From Coenobita brevimanus (Eukaryota > Arthropoda > Malacostraca > Decapoda > Coenobitidae), in the NCBI GenBank assembly GCA_032717465.1, contig CM064671.1, positions 59,907,859 to 59,971,858 of the forward strand: DNA of 64,000 nucleotides. Reading direction: 5' to 3'. Below are positions 60,601 through 64,000 of this stretch, piece after piece. Both the position numbers and the translations under genes were made by a program. The notes under the pieces were generated by a model, which had not been told where the DNA came from, did no database searches, and saw only the letters and a list, made by a program, of their open reading frames with translations. Positions within the stretch are counted from its first letter, which is position 1. Each line of letters opens with the position of its first letter.

Positions 60601-61021
60601 ACTGGTCCCCTTTCGTTTTTGCTGTCATTGTTTAATAAGGTTTGGTGTATTGGTGAGGTTCTGGCTTGTTGGGGTGCTCCTGTAGTTATCCCCATCCCCA
60701 AGCCAGGTAAACATCATCAACCGGCAACAAATTCTCTGCCAGTTCCTCTGATTTCTTGTATGTGTAAACTTTACTAGCGTAACATAACATTTACCTGACA
60801 ACTGTGGATACGATAGGTGAGTGTGGTGTGGTGGTAAGGAGCATCAGGTGACAGCTGGCGAGGTGCTGCTCCACCACCTGACCCACCACCTCGCTCACTT
60901 GTTCCACGCCCACCTCATCAATACCCATGCCCACCTCCTGCTCACTCACGTTCATTGCCTTCACCGCCATAATAGCCATCGCTACCATATGCCACCACAT
61001 TCCATTACGACAGCATTCCAT
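17912..61021 (-). CDS. Ionotropic receptor (IR), 13-exon gene span
   Basis: The thirteen exons listed separately join in consistent phase to 2049 nt, encoding 682 aa plus TGA. The gene encodes a ligand-gated cation channel of the arthropod chemosensory IR family, related to ionotropic glutamate receptors. It would sit in the plasma membrane of sensory neurons. Predicted order: signal peptide (about 1-22), short N-terminal domain (23-235), S1 (about 240-368), M1 (372-389), pore loop (400-430), M3 (431-458), S2 (459-640), M4 (653-672). The M3 region reads [15 protein letters not shown] instead of the iGluR SYTANLAAF motif, which is typical of divergent crustacean IRs. Arg332 lies where iGluRs bind the glutamate carboxylate. 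The S2 Thr position appears to be Ala (NGAAL), so glutamate is probably not the ligand. The subfamily cannot be assigned. Odd points are the 43-kb span and the heavy transposon load in the introns. Confidence 0.93.
18227..18302 (+). repeat. (AAT)n then (CCAT)n microsatellite
   Basis: An AAT run of about 60 bp is followed by four CCAT units. It forms the tail of the minus-strand SINE that follows. Confidence 0.9.
18290..18482 (-). mobile_element. SINE-like repeat, copy 1
   Basis: The minus strand starts GGCGCCTGGTGGTTTAGTGG, a box A-like tRNA head. It continues through GGACCAACTTGCCTAGCCCC and ends in (ATGG)n. Its 3' part recurs at 39293-39377. Confidence 0.65.
18490..18690 (+). repeat. Short repeat with perfect hairpin and (TAA)n tail
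   Basis: AAATGGTTTCCTG and CAGGAAACCATTT (18517-18547) form a perfect 13-bp stem. It is related to 17455-17580 and ends in a (TAA)n run at about 18641-18690. Confidence 0.65.
18765..19012 (+). mobile_element. AAC-tailed repeat family, copy 1
   Basis: It shares GGATCCCTACACGGTGTATG-like sequence, then CTTGGTCGACGAGCCTGCTC and a GGGGTTGGGTAACAACAAC end, with 48350-48625. No ORF is conserved. Confidence 0.75.
19371..19432 (+). repeat. (TG)n microsatellite
   Basis: About 30 TG units, drifting to GCGTGCGCGTGC at the 3' side. Confidence 0.98.
19919..19969 (-). CDS. IR exon 12 (51-nt mini-exon)
   Basis: 17 codons, [17 protein letters not shown], lie between AATGCAG and GCTGAG|GTGAGT. The upstream AG at TATTAG is excluded because it reads into TGA. 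The exon is in phase 0 on both sides, so it could be skipped without a frameshift. Its middle resembles the 3' part of exon 11 at DNA level. It lengthens the extracellular linker before M4. Confidence 0.72.
20225..20468 (+). mobile_element. RTE-like LINE, 3' fragment
   Basis: A diverged copy of the LINE 3' end (TTTGGCCATG, GAGTGTATGTGACTGAGGTG, GTGTGAGTTGG, ATTAAGGTGTCTGGTAAT) in IR intron 11. It runs opposite to the IR gene. Confidence 0.75.
20535..20691 (-). CDS. IR exon 11 (S2 C-terminal helix)
   Basis: Acceptor TTCCTCAG and donor ACTAGA|GTAAGA bound 157 nt. It encodes [19 protein letters not shown] and [18 protein letters not shown], the last S2 helix common to IRs. It ends in phase 0 after a charged, Asp-rich tail. 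Confidence 0.92.
20738..20784 (+). repeat. (TG)n microsatellite
   Basis: About 23 TG units, about 45 bp upstream of IR exon 11 (on its 5' side). Confidence 0.97.
21355..21580 (+). repeat. 30-bp minisatellite with palindromic units
   Basis: Six to seven units of the type GTAGTAGTAGAGTAGCAGTA plus CTACTGCTAT. Each carries AGCAGTA-C-TACTGCT, a 15-nt palindrome around one base. It is flanked by imperfect trinucleotide sequence from 21205. Spacers do not vary, so it is not CRISPR. Confidence 0.92.
21600..22717. other. Gene-free intron sequence
   Basis: Contains (TTTA)n near 21851-21871 and a T-run near 22134. Nothing else recognised. Confidence 0.4.
22718..22999. mobile_element. Tc1/mariner-like MITE (282 bp)
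   Basis: The 28-bp terminal inverted repeats are CTGTGGAACACAAAAGTATC plus GGTGCACA (22718-22745) and, reversed from 22999, CTAGGGGTCACAAAAGTATC plus GGTGCACA. TA lies on both sides (22716-22717 and 23000-23001). There is no transposase. It begins 6 bp inside IR intron 10, within the splice donor context. Confidence 0.9.
23007..23185 (-). CDS. IR exon 10 (S2 ligand-binding half)
   Basis: Acceptor CTTTTTCAG and donor ATACG|GTAAGT bound 179 nt. It encodes [18 protein letters not shown], then [13 protein letters not shown] and [15 protein letters not shown]. The Asp in SLIDF may correspond to the S2 acidic residue of iGluRs. The preceding intron 9 is 13.4 kb and contains the large LINE. The donor is followed at once by a Tc1-like MITE. 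Confidence 0.94.
23186..24639. other. Gene-free intron sequence
   Basis: Part of IR intron 9. A G+C-rich patch (CCGGGCCTGGCCCGGCCC) lies near 23768. No gene was recognised. Confidence 0.4.
24955..27368 (+). pseudogene. LINE ORF1 (gag-like, zinc knuckles)
   Basis: A Pro/Ser-rich N-terminus precedes a nucleic-acid-binding domain and CCHC-type knuckles: [28 protein letters not shown], then a related C-x-N-C-x-x-x-H element. Stops near 25618 and 25678 and frame changes after about 26530 break the frame. A C-tract lies at 26926-26939. The protein would bind LINE RNA. Confidence 0.8.
27584..28240 (+). pseudogene. LINE ORF2, AP endonuclease domain
   Basis: It begins [11 protein letters not shown] (the WN motif of the APE fold), then FLQEPRL (catalytic Glu), [12 protein letters not shown] (normally GDFN, here Glu for Asp) and SDHFPV (catalytic SDH). 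This enzyme nicks target DNA to prime reverse transcription. The Asp change and a downstream stop indicate decay. Confidence 0.85.
28338..29500 (+). pseudogene. LINE ORF2, reverse transcriptase, 5' part
   Basis: RT motifs include [34 protein letters not shown] (motif 2), [14 protein letters not shown] (motif A, catalytic FDLEKAYD) and [15 protein letters not shown] (motif B). The frame breaks near 29219. The coding sequence stops where the antisense LINE is inserted (about 29503). Confidence 0.88.
29530..31349 (-). pseudogene. RTE-like LINE, reverse transcriptase
   Basis: Motifs include [49 protein letters not shown] (motif A), [16 protein letters not shown] (catalytic FADD near 30290) and the C-terminal [20 protein letters not shown]. 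Frame changes at about 30660 and about 29720 break it. Confidence 0.9.
31545..32590 (-). pseudogene. RTE-like LINE, endonuclease domain
   Basis: The starting ATG could be at 32590 or 32536. Motifs are [12 protein letters not shown] (APE start), [28 protein letters not shown] (GDxN) and, after a frame change, [11 protein letters not shown] and SDHYLVVA. The overall plan resembles the craniofacial-development-protein-2-like endonucleases of RTE elements. Frameshifts and a stop separate 32390-32590, 31896-32282 and 31545-31892. Confidence 0.85.
32690..34430 (+). pseudogene. LINE ORF2, RT motif C, RNase H and Cys-rich end
   Basis: It resumes [17 protein letters not shown], with the catalytic YVDD at 32722-32733. 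RNase H retains its four acidic residues: [32 protein letters not shown] and HADQLAR. It ends with [13 protein letters not shown], stop, HIFLDCPLY, a C-x-x-C...H...C knuckle. Several stops are present. Confidence 0.88.
34561..35169. other. Gene-free intron sequence
   Basis: Contains a low-complexity GCAGTAGTAGCTGCGG patch near 34805. No gene seen. Confidence 0.35.
35170..35405 (-). mobile_element. RTE-like LINE, 3' fragment
   Basis: The minus strand resembles the LINE tail (GTGTATGTGAGTGAGGTAGA, GAGGCGATTGGCATCTGG) with many differences. It is followed by (TA)n. Confidence 0.65.
35432..35507 (+). repeat. (TA)n microsatellite
   Basis: About 37 TA units. Confidence 0.98.
35508..36587. other. 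Gene-free intron sequence
   Basis: The motif AGCTTCCTT(G/A)(G/A)CC recurs near 36111, 36388 and 36546. No gene seen. Confidence 0.35.
36588..36824 (-). CDS. IR exon 9 (M3 helix and start of S2)
   Basis: This exon has 79 whole codons between CTTTACAG and ATGGAG|GTAAGG. M3 is [15 protein letters not shown], followed by [20 protein letters not shown], a hallmark of crustacean IRs. S2 starts with [17 protein letters not shown] and NGAALEYF. Confidence 0.96.
37678..37862 (-). CDS. IR exon 8 (M1 and pore loop)
   Basis: Acceptor ACTCTTAG and donor GGACAG|GTACTA bound 185 nt. M1 is [18 protein letters not shown]. After a basic/aromatic linker the pore region reads [19 protein letters not shown]. 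No Gln/Asn at a clear Q/R/N site can be assigned, as in other divergent IRs. It ends in phase 0. Confidence 0.95.
38100..38230 (+). mobile_element. tRNA-like SINE head
   Basis: AGTTGTTAGCATTGCTAGC (box A-like) and GGGTTTGAATCC (box B-like) are spaced as in tRNA-derived SINEs. It sits in IR intron 7 just downstream of exon 7's donor region. Confidence 0.5.
38306..38391 (-). CDS. IR exon 7 (S1 end)
   Basis: A short exon of 86 nt between TTCCTCAG and TCTG|GTGAGT. It encodes [17 protein letters not shown] followed by [11 protein letters not shown], the stretch that leads into M1 in arthropod IRs. The ORF alone would not reveal it; it was placed by phase and by family resemblance. Confidence 0.9.
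38940..40731 (-). pseudogene. Transposase-like protein, broken
   Basis: It starts [13 protein letters not shown] at 40731, preceded by an acceptor-like TTTTTCAG. Pieces in order are [13 protein letters not shown], an acidic/Ser-rich linker, [32 protein letters not shown] (a stop replaces the expected Cys before QHH) and [16 protein letters not shown]. The D...DTTxxNTG...(C)xHH layout resembles hAT-like or related DDE transposases, but I cannot name the family. At least five stops and frameshifts are present, plus a SINE insertion at 39293-39377 and an A-run at 39020-39051. Confidence 0.65.
39293..39377 (-). mobile_element. SINE-like repeat, copy 2 (3' part)
   Basis: It matches the 3' half of 18290-18482 (GGGACCAACTGCCTAGCCCC, TACGCTCCTCATGGGGCA, ending ATGG units). 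It interrupts the transposase reading frame. Confidence 0.8.
40864..40926. promoter_or_regulatory. Two heat-shock-element-like motifs
   Basis: TTCTAGAATGTTC (40864-40876) and TTCTAGAAAGTTC (40914-40926) both fit the trimeric HSF site TTCnnGAAnnTTC exactly. They lie 133-195 bp upstream of the transposase ATG (minus strand). Further half-sites (GAAC, GTTC) lie between and after them. Confidence 0.55.
41380..41480 (+). mobile_element. tRNA-like SINE head
   Basis: GGCTCAGTGTTAACATATTC (box A-like) and GGGTTCGAGCCC (box B). No anticodon arm. An A-run of about 26 follows at 41585-41610. Confidence 0.55.
41957..42026 (+). repeat. (TA)n microsatellite
   Basis: About 35 TA units followed by CTCTATATATATAC. 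Confidence 0.98.
42650..42710 (-). mobile_element. RTE-like LINE, short 3' scrap
   Basis: The minus strand reads TTTGTTTGTGGCCACCCTTC and CTGGCTATATATA, the extreme 3' end of the family. Confidence 0.55.
43037..43189 (-). CDS. IR exon 6 (S1 core, Arg332)
   Basis: Acceptor AACCCACAG and donor CTAAG|GTCAGG bound 153 nt. It encodes [19 protein letters not shown] and then [11 protein letters not shown]. The G-x-(I/L)GxL-x-x-x-x-xD pattern and the following Arg match the iGluR/IR S1 core, where that Arg contacts the ligand carboxylate. Confidence 0.93.
43190..44670. other. Gene-free intron sequence (IR intron 5)
   Basis: Contains an A-run near 43770-43789. No gene or transposon end was recognised. 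Confidence 0.4.
44674..44856 (+). repeat. (TATC)n/(GATA)n and (TA)n microsatellite
   Basis: TATC units switch to GATA units at about 44775, giving an inverted array, followed by a TA run. Confidence 0.95.
44857..45428 (+). repeat. 572-bp tandem duplication, unit 1
   Basis: Contains an RTE-like LINE 3' scrap (44857-44938), a (TA)n run (44935-44989), 200 bp of unique sequence and a minus-strand SINE head (about 45230-45360). Unit 2 at 45429-45947 repeats all parts in the same order. Confidence 0.9.
45429..45947 (+). repeat. 572-bp tandem duplication, unit 2
   Basis: Same order as unit 1 with a few substitutions (for example CCACTGCAGGACCGGCC against CCACCGCAGGACCAGCC) and a longer TA run. A TA run follows at 45948-46031. 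Confidence 0.9.
45829..45947 (-). mobile_element. tRNA-derived SINE (also at 45230-45360)
   Basis: The minus strand starts GGAGCCTCTGTGGTAGAGTG (box A) and has GGTTCGCGCCCC (box B) 38 bp later. The copy in unit 1 is identical over this part except that its first bases are replaced by microsatellite. Confidence 0.7.
46400..46574 (-). CDS. IR exon 5 (start of S1 ligand-binding half)
   Basis: Acceptor GCTTCCAG and donor TTTAC|GTACGT bound 175 nt. The text [17 protein letters not shown] is the usual opening of S1 (G-x-L-R-V/A). It continues to [15 protein letters not shown], the first S1 helix. An alternative donor four bases further (GTTATC) would break the frame with exon 6, so the first one is used. 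Confidence 0.92.
47002..47124 (-). CDS. IR exon 4 (N-terminal domain)
   Basis: This is 123 nt. The acceptor is the second of two nearby AGs (TTAGAACAG|CG); the first (TTAG|AA) would read into TGA in the required phase. The product is [19 protein letters not shown] and so on, with four cysteines in the run CKCLHC plus C, likely disulfide partners. The donor is AAAG|GTATGT. Confidence 0.88.
47487..47677 (-). CDS. IR exon 3 (N-terminal domain)
   Basis: Acceptor CATTTAG and donor TTAG|GTATGT bound 191 nt (63 whole codons). It contains [11 protein letters not shown] and [15 protein letters not shown], the strand and helix seen just before S1 in many crustacean IRs. Introns 3 and 4 on either side of exon 4 are short (362 and 427 bp) and free of transposons. 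Confidence 0.9.
47894..47918 (+). repeat. (TG)n microsatellite
   Basis: About 12 TG units. Confidence 0.95.
48350..48625 (+). mobile_element. AAC-tailed repeat family, copy 2
   Basis: The longest copy. It contains GTGGTCGACGTGCCTGCTCG and ends CTGGGGTTAACAACAACAAC. Its 5' half (CTGGGTGGAAACGGCTGCAG) matches the minus-strand copy at 17205-17430. Confidence 0.75.
48626..49490. other. Gene-free intron sequence
   Basis: Part of IR intron 2. No gene recognised. Confidence 0.4.
49499..51730 (-). mobile_element. hAT-family transposon (2232 bp)
   Basis: The ends are CAGGGTTGGAG at 49499 and, inverted, CAGGGCTGGAG from 51730, the hAT terminal consensus. Flanking 8-bp target duplications GTCATGGT are perfect (49491-49498 and 51731-51738). 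Both ends carry dense ATTACAATTACAATTA subterminal repeats (49515-49660 and 51585-51725). The transposase is on the minus strand. Confidence 0.95.
49790..50940 (-). pseudogene. hAT transposase, C-terminal part
   Basis: The intact frame 49790-50528 (252 aa) ends with the hATC dimerisation domain: [20 protein letters not shown], then [15 protein letters not shown] and NRSQVG. The middle contains the coiled or acidic segment before it. Upstream, 50529-50940 is diverged and interrupted by stops, and the BED finger and first catalytic Asp are not visible. The element therefore could not move by itself. Confidence 0.88.
52278..53047. mobile_element. PIF/Harbinger-like MITE, G+C-rich interior (770 bp)
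   Basis: Inverted ends of about 38 bp: AGCCCCAGTCACACTGCAGG, then TACAACTTGTCGCAAACC on the left, and GGCCCCAGCTGCACTTCAGG, then TACGACTTATCGCAAACC reversed on the right. TTA flanks both sides (52275-52277 and 53048-53050), the usual Harbinger target. The interior (52380-52910) is strongly G+C-rich with repeated CCGGCCGGT-like words. The 179-codon ORF there looks accidental. Confidence 0.8.
53332..53481 (-). CDS. IR exon 2 (N-terminal domain)
   Basis: Acceptor CTGTTCCAG and donor CTTAG|GTAAAA bound 150 nt. The AG carried over from exon 1 plus the first G makes Arg76, and 49 codons follow. The sequence includes [15 protein letters not shown], a hydrophobic strand, and [14 protein letters not shown] with an NST glycosylation site. 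It ends in phase 2, matching exon 3. Confidence 0.88.
53482..54570. other. Gene-free intron sequence
   Basis: Part of IR intron 1. It contains an A-run near 54451-54472 and otherwise nothing recognised. Confidence 0.4.
54576..54616 (+). repeat. (CA)n microsatellite
   Basis: About 19 CA units, at the edge of LINE-like sequence. Confidence 0.97.
54617..55199 (+). other. LINE 5'-region-like sequence
   Basis: G+T-rich non-coding sequence with TGGTGGCTGGGCTTG and GGACCAAGCACCCC motifs, in the position of a LINE 5' UTR. It could belong to copy 1 or to the older LINE at 57900-60780. Confidence 0.35.
55200..57899 (+). mobile_element. Poly(A)-tailed LINE (CR1/Jockey-like), copy 1
   Basis: Endonuclease ([27 protein letters not shown]), RT ([63 protein letters not shown]) and a C-terminal region ending [14 protein letters not shown]. 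It ends with an A-run at 57883-57899. The 5' boundary is uncertain. Stops lie at 56702 (before KAFDR), 56765 and at the YADD box (56954-56956), and there is a frameshift near 57370. No RNase H. Confidence 0.88.
57900..60780 (+). mobile_element. Decayed I/Jockey-type LINE
   Basis: No long frame survives. [10 protein letters not shown] knuckle lies near 58577, endonuclease remnants [18 protein letters not shown] near 59915, and an RT motif 2 remnant [19 protein letters not shown] near 60695 leading to SCMCKLY at 60777. It ends abruptly about 15 bp from the IR exon 1 donor. Confidence 0.65.
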
Positions 61022-61027
61022 GTTTGT
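60795..61027 (-). CDS. IR exon 1 (start codon and signal peptide)
   Basis: The ATG is at 61021-61019. It is followed by a hydrophobic leader ([12 protein letters not shown]) that looks like a signal peptide and then by an NVS glycosylation site. The exon holds 75 codons plus two bases (AG) and ends at an AG|GTAA donor at 60795/60794. Upstream of the ATG the minus strand reads TTATTTTTTTCAG|ACAAAC, a good acceptor. This exon therefore probably begins at 61027 with six bases of 5' UTR, and another 5' UTR exon should lie further upstream. Confidence 0.85.
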
Positions 61028-61170
61028 CTGAAAAAAATAAATAAATGTTCAAAAATATAATTGCGAAAGGTACCAATGAATGGACATGAGTCACAGTATT
61101 TTTTTTTTAATAGACCCTCCATGTAAAAAATAATCACAGCACAAATTAGAATGGCACTCAGAGGAGCGCA

Positions 61171-61409
61171 TACCTCCGCCAACTCCCTAGCTCACAATGT
61201 TAAAGTGAAAAAACAAAAGTCCTGGATCCGCACCTTTATCCAGATACGCACCAAAATTTAATGGGGTGTATTCTGGGCCAAGGCCCATTGTTCTACCAAG
61301 TTTCGTGGAAATCCGTCCAGTAGTTTTTGTGTAATCTTGCTCACAAACCAACCAACAAATAAACAAAGAAACGGACAGGGACGAAAACATAACCTTCTTG
61401 GCGGAGGTA
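61171..61409. mobile_element. Repeat bounded by inverted CCTCCGCC
   Basis: It starts TACCTCCGCCAA and ends TTGGCGGAGGTA. The interior has TTTCGTGGAAATCCGTCCAG and AAACCAACCAACAAATAAAC. This is a short repeat type met in many marine invertebrate genomes. It has no ORF. Confidence 0.65.
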
Positions 61410-61974
61410 AAAATACTGTTACGAAACATGGAGATAAAATGAGTAACTTAGTGATGGACCTATCAACACCAGAAATTCCTGATACTTTACTGTCTCCTTG
61501 TGCAAATGGACAAACCTGCGCCATGCGACCTGTGCCATGCGACATGGCAGTGGAAATTGGAGTCTTGTCACCATCATGAATAAAGAGTGTTTGATGTGCT
61601 ATGCATCACGTGATTTATGTGGAATGATACCATGGCTTTTTCATGCACAACTAATTCTTACACACACGCACGCTTTAGATGCTGGCCTGCAGTCTTAATG
61701 GACCCAGGTTCGAATCCCCGCTGGGGCAGGGAACAGTTTTAAGAATTTGAATGCCATTAAAGCAGACTTTACTGATCTACCATGTCGTAAAAATACCCCC
61801 ACTAATACCAGTACACCAGTCCCGTACGAGGCAGTCCTAGAATGTATTCAGTTTGGACGGTGGGTGTTAGTGCCGAAGTGATGACTTGTGGTGGTGTATG
61901 GACGTAGGAGGACTACTAGGCCATGGTAATGGGCTGTGAAGCCCATGCTTAGAGTTTTACACATTATAATAATG
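61410..61974. other. Gene-free stretch upstream of the IR start
   Basis: Apart from the SINE scrap, two CCATGCGACCTGTGCCATGC-type words near 61520-61545 recall the hairpin arms at 1398-1690. No promoter could be identified. Confidence 0.35.
61680..61740 (+). mobile_element. tRNA-like SINE scrap
   Basis: A box B-like CCAGGTTCGAATCC with a plausible tRNA-like spacing upstream. No full cloverleaf. Confidence 0.4.
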
Positions 61975-64000
61975 TTTTTTTTAAATGCGAGGAAGAAGGA
62001 ACCAAAGGCCGTGAGCCCGCAATAATAGTTCCCTGCAAGAGAAAAACAAAATACCAGAGAGAGCCAAATTCAAGATCCGATCATTTCGAGATGCCTGGAC
62101 ACACTGCGTTTGAAAGACTGGAGATCATAGGTAGCAGGAAATACAGACAGAGGGAGACAGTTCCAGAGTTGACCTGTTGCATAAATGAAGGACTGGGAGT
62201 AACGGTTAACTCTTGCATTAGAGAGTTGGACAGAAAAGAGATGATAGTTTGTTGCTAGACGAGTGCTACGCACCTGTCGTAGAGGTGGAGGAATGCATGC
62301 AGACAGTTCAGAGGAGCAGTGACCATTAAAGCAGAGATAGAAAAGATGCAAAGATACAACAGTGTGGCAAAGACAAAGACGTTGAAGGGAGTCAGTAAGA
62401 GGAGGAGAGTTAATGAGACGAAAAGCCTTTGACTCCACCTTATTGAGAAGAGCTGTATATGGGGAGCCTCCCCACACATGAGAGTTGTACTCCACACAGG
62501 GGCGGATAAAACCCCTGTCTAGAGTCAACAATTGTGCAGGGGTAAAGAAAGAGCGGAGTCGGCTTAGCACACCCAATCTCTTGGAAGCAGATTTTACAAG
62601 AGATGTTATATGATCTTACCAAGATAAGTCCCGAGTAAGTGAAACCCAAAGCATGTTCAAGGATGATGCAGTATTAAGCTGAATATTATTAAACATTAGT
62701 GGGTATACCTGTGGAAGATTTTGTCGGGTTGATAGGTGTAAGAACTGAGTCTCAGATGCATGAAAAACAACCATATTATTTTTACCCCAGTCAGAGATAC
62801 AAGCCAAGTCAGACATTAGGTGTGCCATAGCCTCATCCCTTGTTTGTTGAAGTAACTACTGAGATGGGCATTGTGGGAACTGAATGGAAAGGTGAAGGGT
62901 GGAGTCATCAGCTTATGAGTGGATAGGGTTAGATATACAGCTTAGAAGGCCTTTGATGAATAAAAGGAAGAGAGTTGGTGATAGGACGGAGCCCTGAGGA
63001 ACACCACTGTCGATAAATCTAGGAGAAGAATGATGGCCGTCTACAACAGCGGCTATAGAACGACCAGAAAGGAAGCTAGCGATGAAGGCACAGATAGAGG
63101 GATAGAAACCGTAAGAGGGCAGTTTGGAAATTAAAGATTTATGCCAGACTCGACCAAAAGCCTTTGAGATGTCAAATGCAATGGCATAGCTTTCTCCAAA
63201 GTCCCGAAAGGAGGATGACCAGGAGTCTGAAAAGTAGGTGAGAAGATCACCAGTGGAACGTCCCTGACGGAACCCGTACTGACGATCAGAAACAAGGTTG
63301 TGATAGGAAAGATGCCTTAAAATTTTTCTATTGAAAATTGACTCGAAAACTTTTGAAATTCAGGACGTTAAAGCAATTAGACGATAGTTAGAGGGTTGGG
63401 AATGGTCACCCTTCTTTGGAACTGGCTGAATGAGAGCAAACTTCCAGCAAGAAGGAAAGGAACAAGTTGACAGAAAAAGACGAAAGAGTTTACCTAGACA
63501 GGGTGTAAGCACAGAAGCACAGTTCTTGAGAACAACAGGAGGGACCCCATCAGACCCATATGCCTTGTTAGTATTGAGCCCAGCGATGGCAGAAAATACA
63601 TCAGTTGAAGAAATTTTAATGTTAGCCATGAGGAAGTCAGAGGGAGGAAGTGATGGAGGAACAGCACCGGTATCGTCTAAGGTGGAATTGGAGGAGAAAG
63701 TCTGTGCGAAGAGATCTGCTTTATCAGTAGAAGAAATAGCTACAGAACCATCAGAGTAGAAAAGAGAAGGGAAGGATGGTGAGGTAAAGTTGTTAGAAAG
63801 GTTATTGGCAAGGTGCCAGAAGGAGCGGGAAGAATTCGAGTTGGAGAATTGAGAGCATTTAGTATGGATGAAATTATTTTTAGTAGAGCGTGAATCTGGG
63901 CAGAAGGGTAAAGATGATGAGATTCCGGGGTGGGTTGGCTCCGGTACCTTTTGTAGGCCCTCTCCTTGTTGCGGACAGCATTAGAACAAGCGTGATTAAA
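61975..64000 (-). mobile_element. Poly(A)-tailed LINE, copy 2 (cut by window end)
   Basis: The same family as 55200-57899 in the opposite orientation, ending in an A-run at about 61976-61984. RT and C-terminal regions are present (62070-62828 and 63360-63759). Motif A reads KAFGR instead of KAFDR, so the catalytic Asp is lost. A TGA breaks LTS/ISKVFES near 63358. The YADD box has the same TAA as copy 1 (62913-62915). Confidence 0.9.

Overview
This is eukaryotic, intron-rich, repeat-dense DNA. It most likely comes from a decapod crustacean. The evidence is one ionotropic-receptor (IR) gene of arthropod type, several families of non-LTR retrotransposon with crustacean-style ORFs, tRNA-derived SINEs and many long (TA)n, (TG)n and (GATA)n microsatellites. 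Arthropod is well supported by the IR; decapod is inference from family resemblance.

The one clear host gene is an IR on the minus strand. I reconstructed 13 coding exons between 61021 (ATG) and 17912 (TGA). All junctions have GT/AG sites and compatible phases. The exons sum to 2049 nt (682 aa plus stop). The order is signal peptide, N-terminal domain, S1 half-domain, M1, pore loop, M3, S2 half-domain, M4. The gene covers about 43 kb because its introns hold most of the mobile elements in the window. An acceptor-like site just upstream of the ATG suggests a further 5' non-coding exon.

Layout by region:
- 1-5942: an RTE-like LINE 3' end, then two head-to-head copies of a TA-flanked DNA element that form a 4.6-kb palindrome, then a flank sequence copied into one of them.
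- 5943-17911, downstream of the IR: one intact ORF for a helix-turn-helix protein of unknown function, two RTE-like LINE fragments, a tRNA-type SINE, microsatellites and copies of short repeats.
- 17912-23185: IR exons 13 to 10, with SINEs, a 30-bp minisatellite and a Tc1-like MITE that abuts the exon 10 splice donor.
- 24640-34560 (intron 9): a large I/Jockey-type LINE with ORF1 (zinc knuckles), endonuclease, RT and RNase H, split inside its RT by a near-complete antisense RTE-like LINE.
- 36588-38391: IR exons 9 to 7.
- 38635-41173 (intron 6): a decayed DNA transposon of a family I cannot name, with long TIRs and two heat-shock-element-like motifs upstream of its transposase.
- 43037-47677: IR exons 6 to 3, with a 572-bp tandem duplication carrying a SINE in intron 5.
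- 48350-53047 (intron 2): an AAC-tailed repeat, a hAT element with perfect 8-bp target duplications, and a Harbinger-like MITE with TTA duplications.
- 53332-53481: IR exon 2.
- 54600-60780 (intron 1): a poly(A)-tailed LINE next to a decayed second LINE.
- 60795-61027: IR exon 1, with the start codon.
- 61028-64000: upstream repeats and a second, inverted copy of the poly(A)-tailed LINE that runs off the window.

No bacterial operons, CRISPR arrays or viral genes were seen. Most mobile elements are visibly broken. The IR is the only gene whose reading frame is intact across all its parts.
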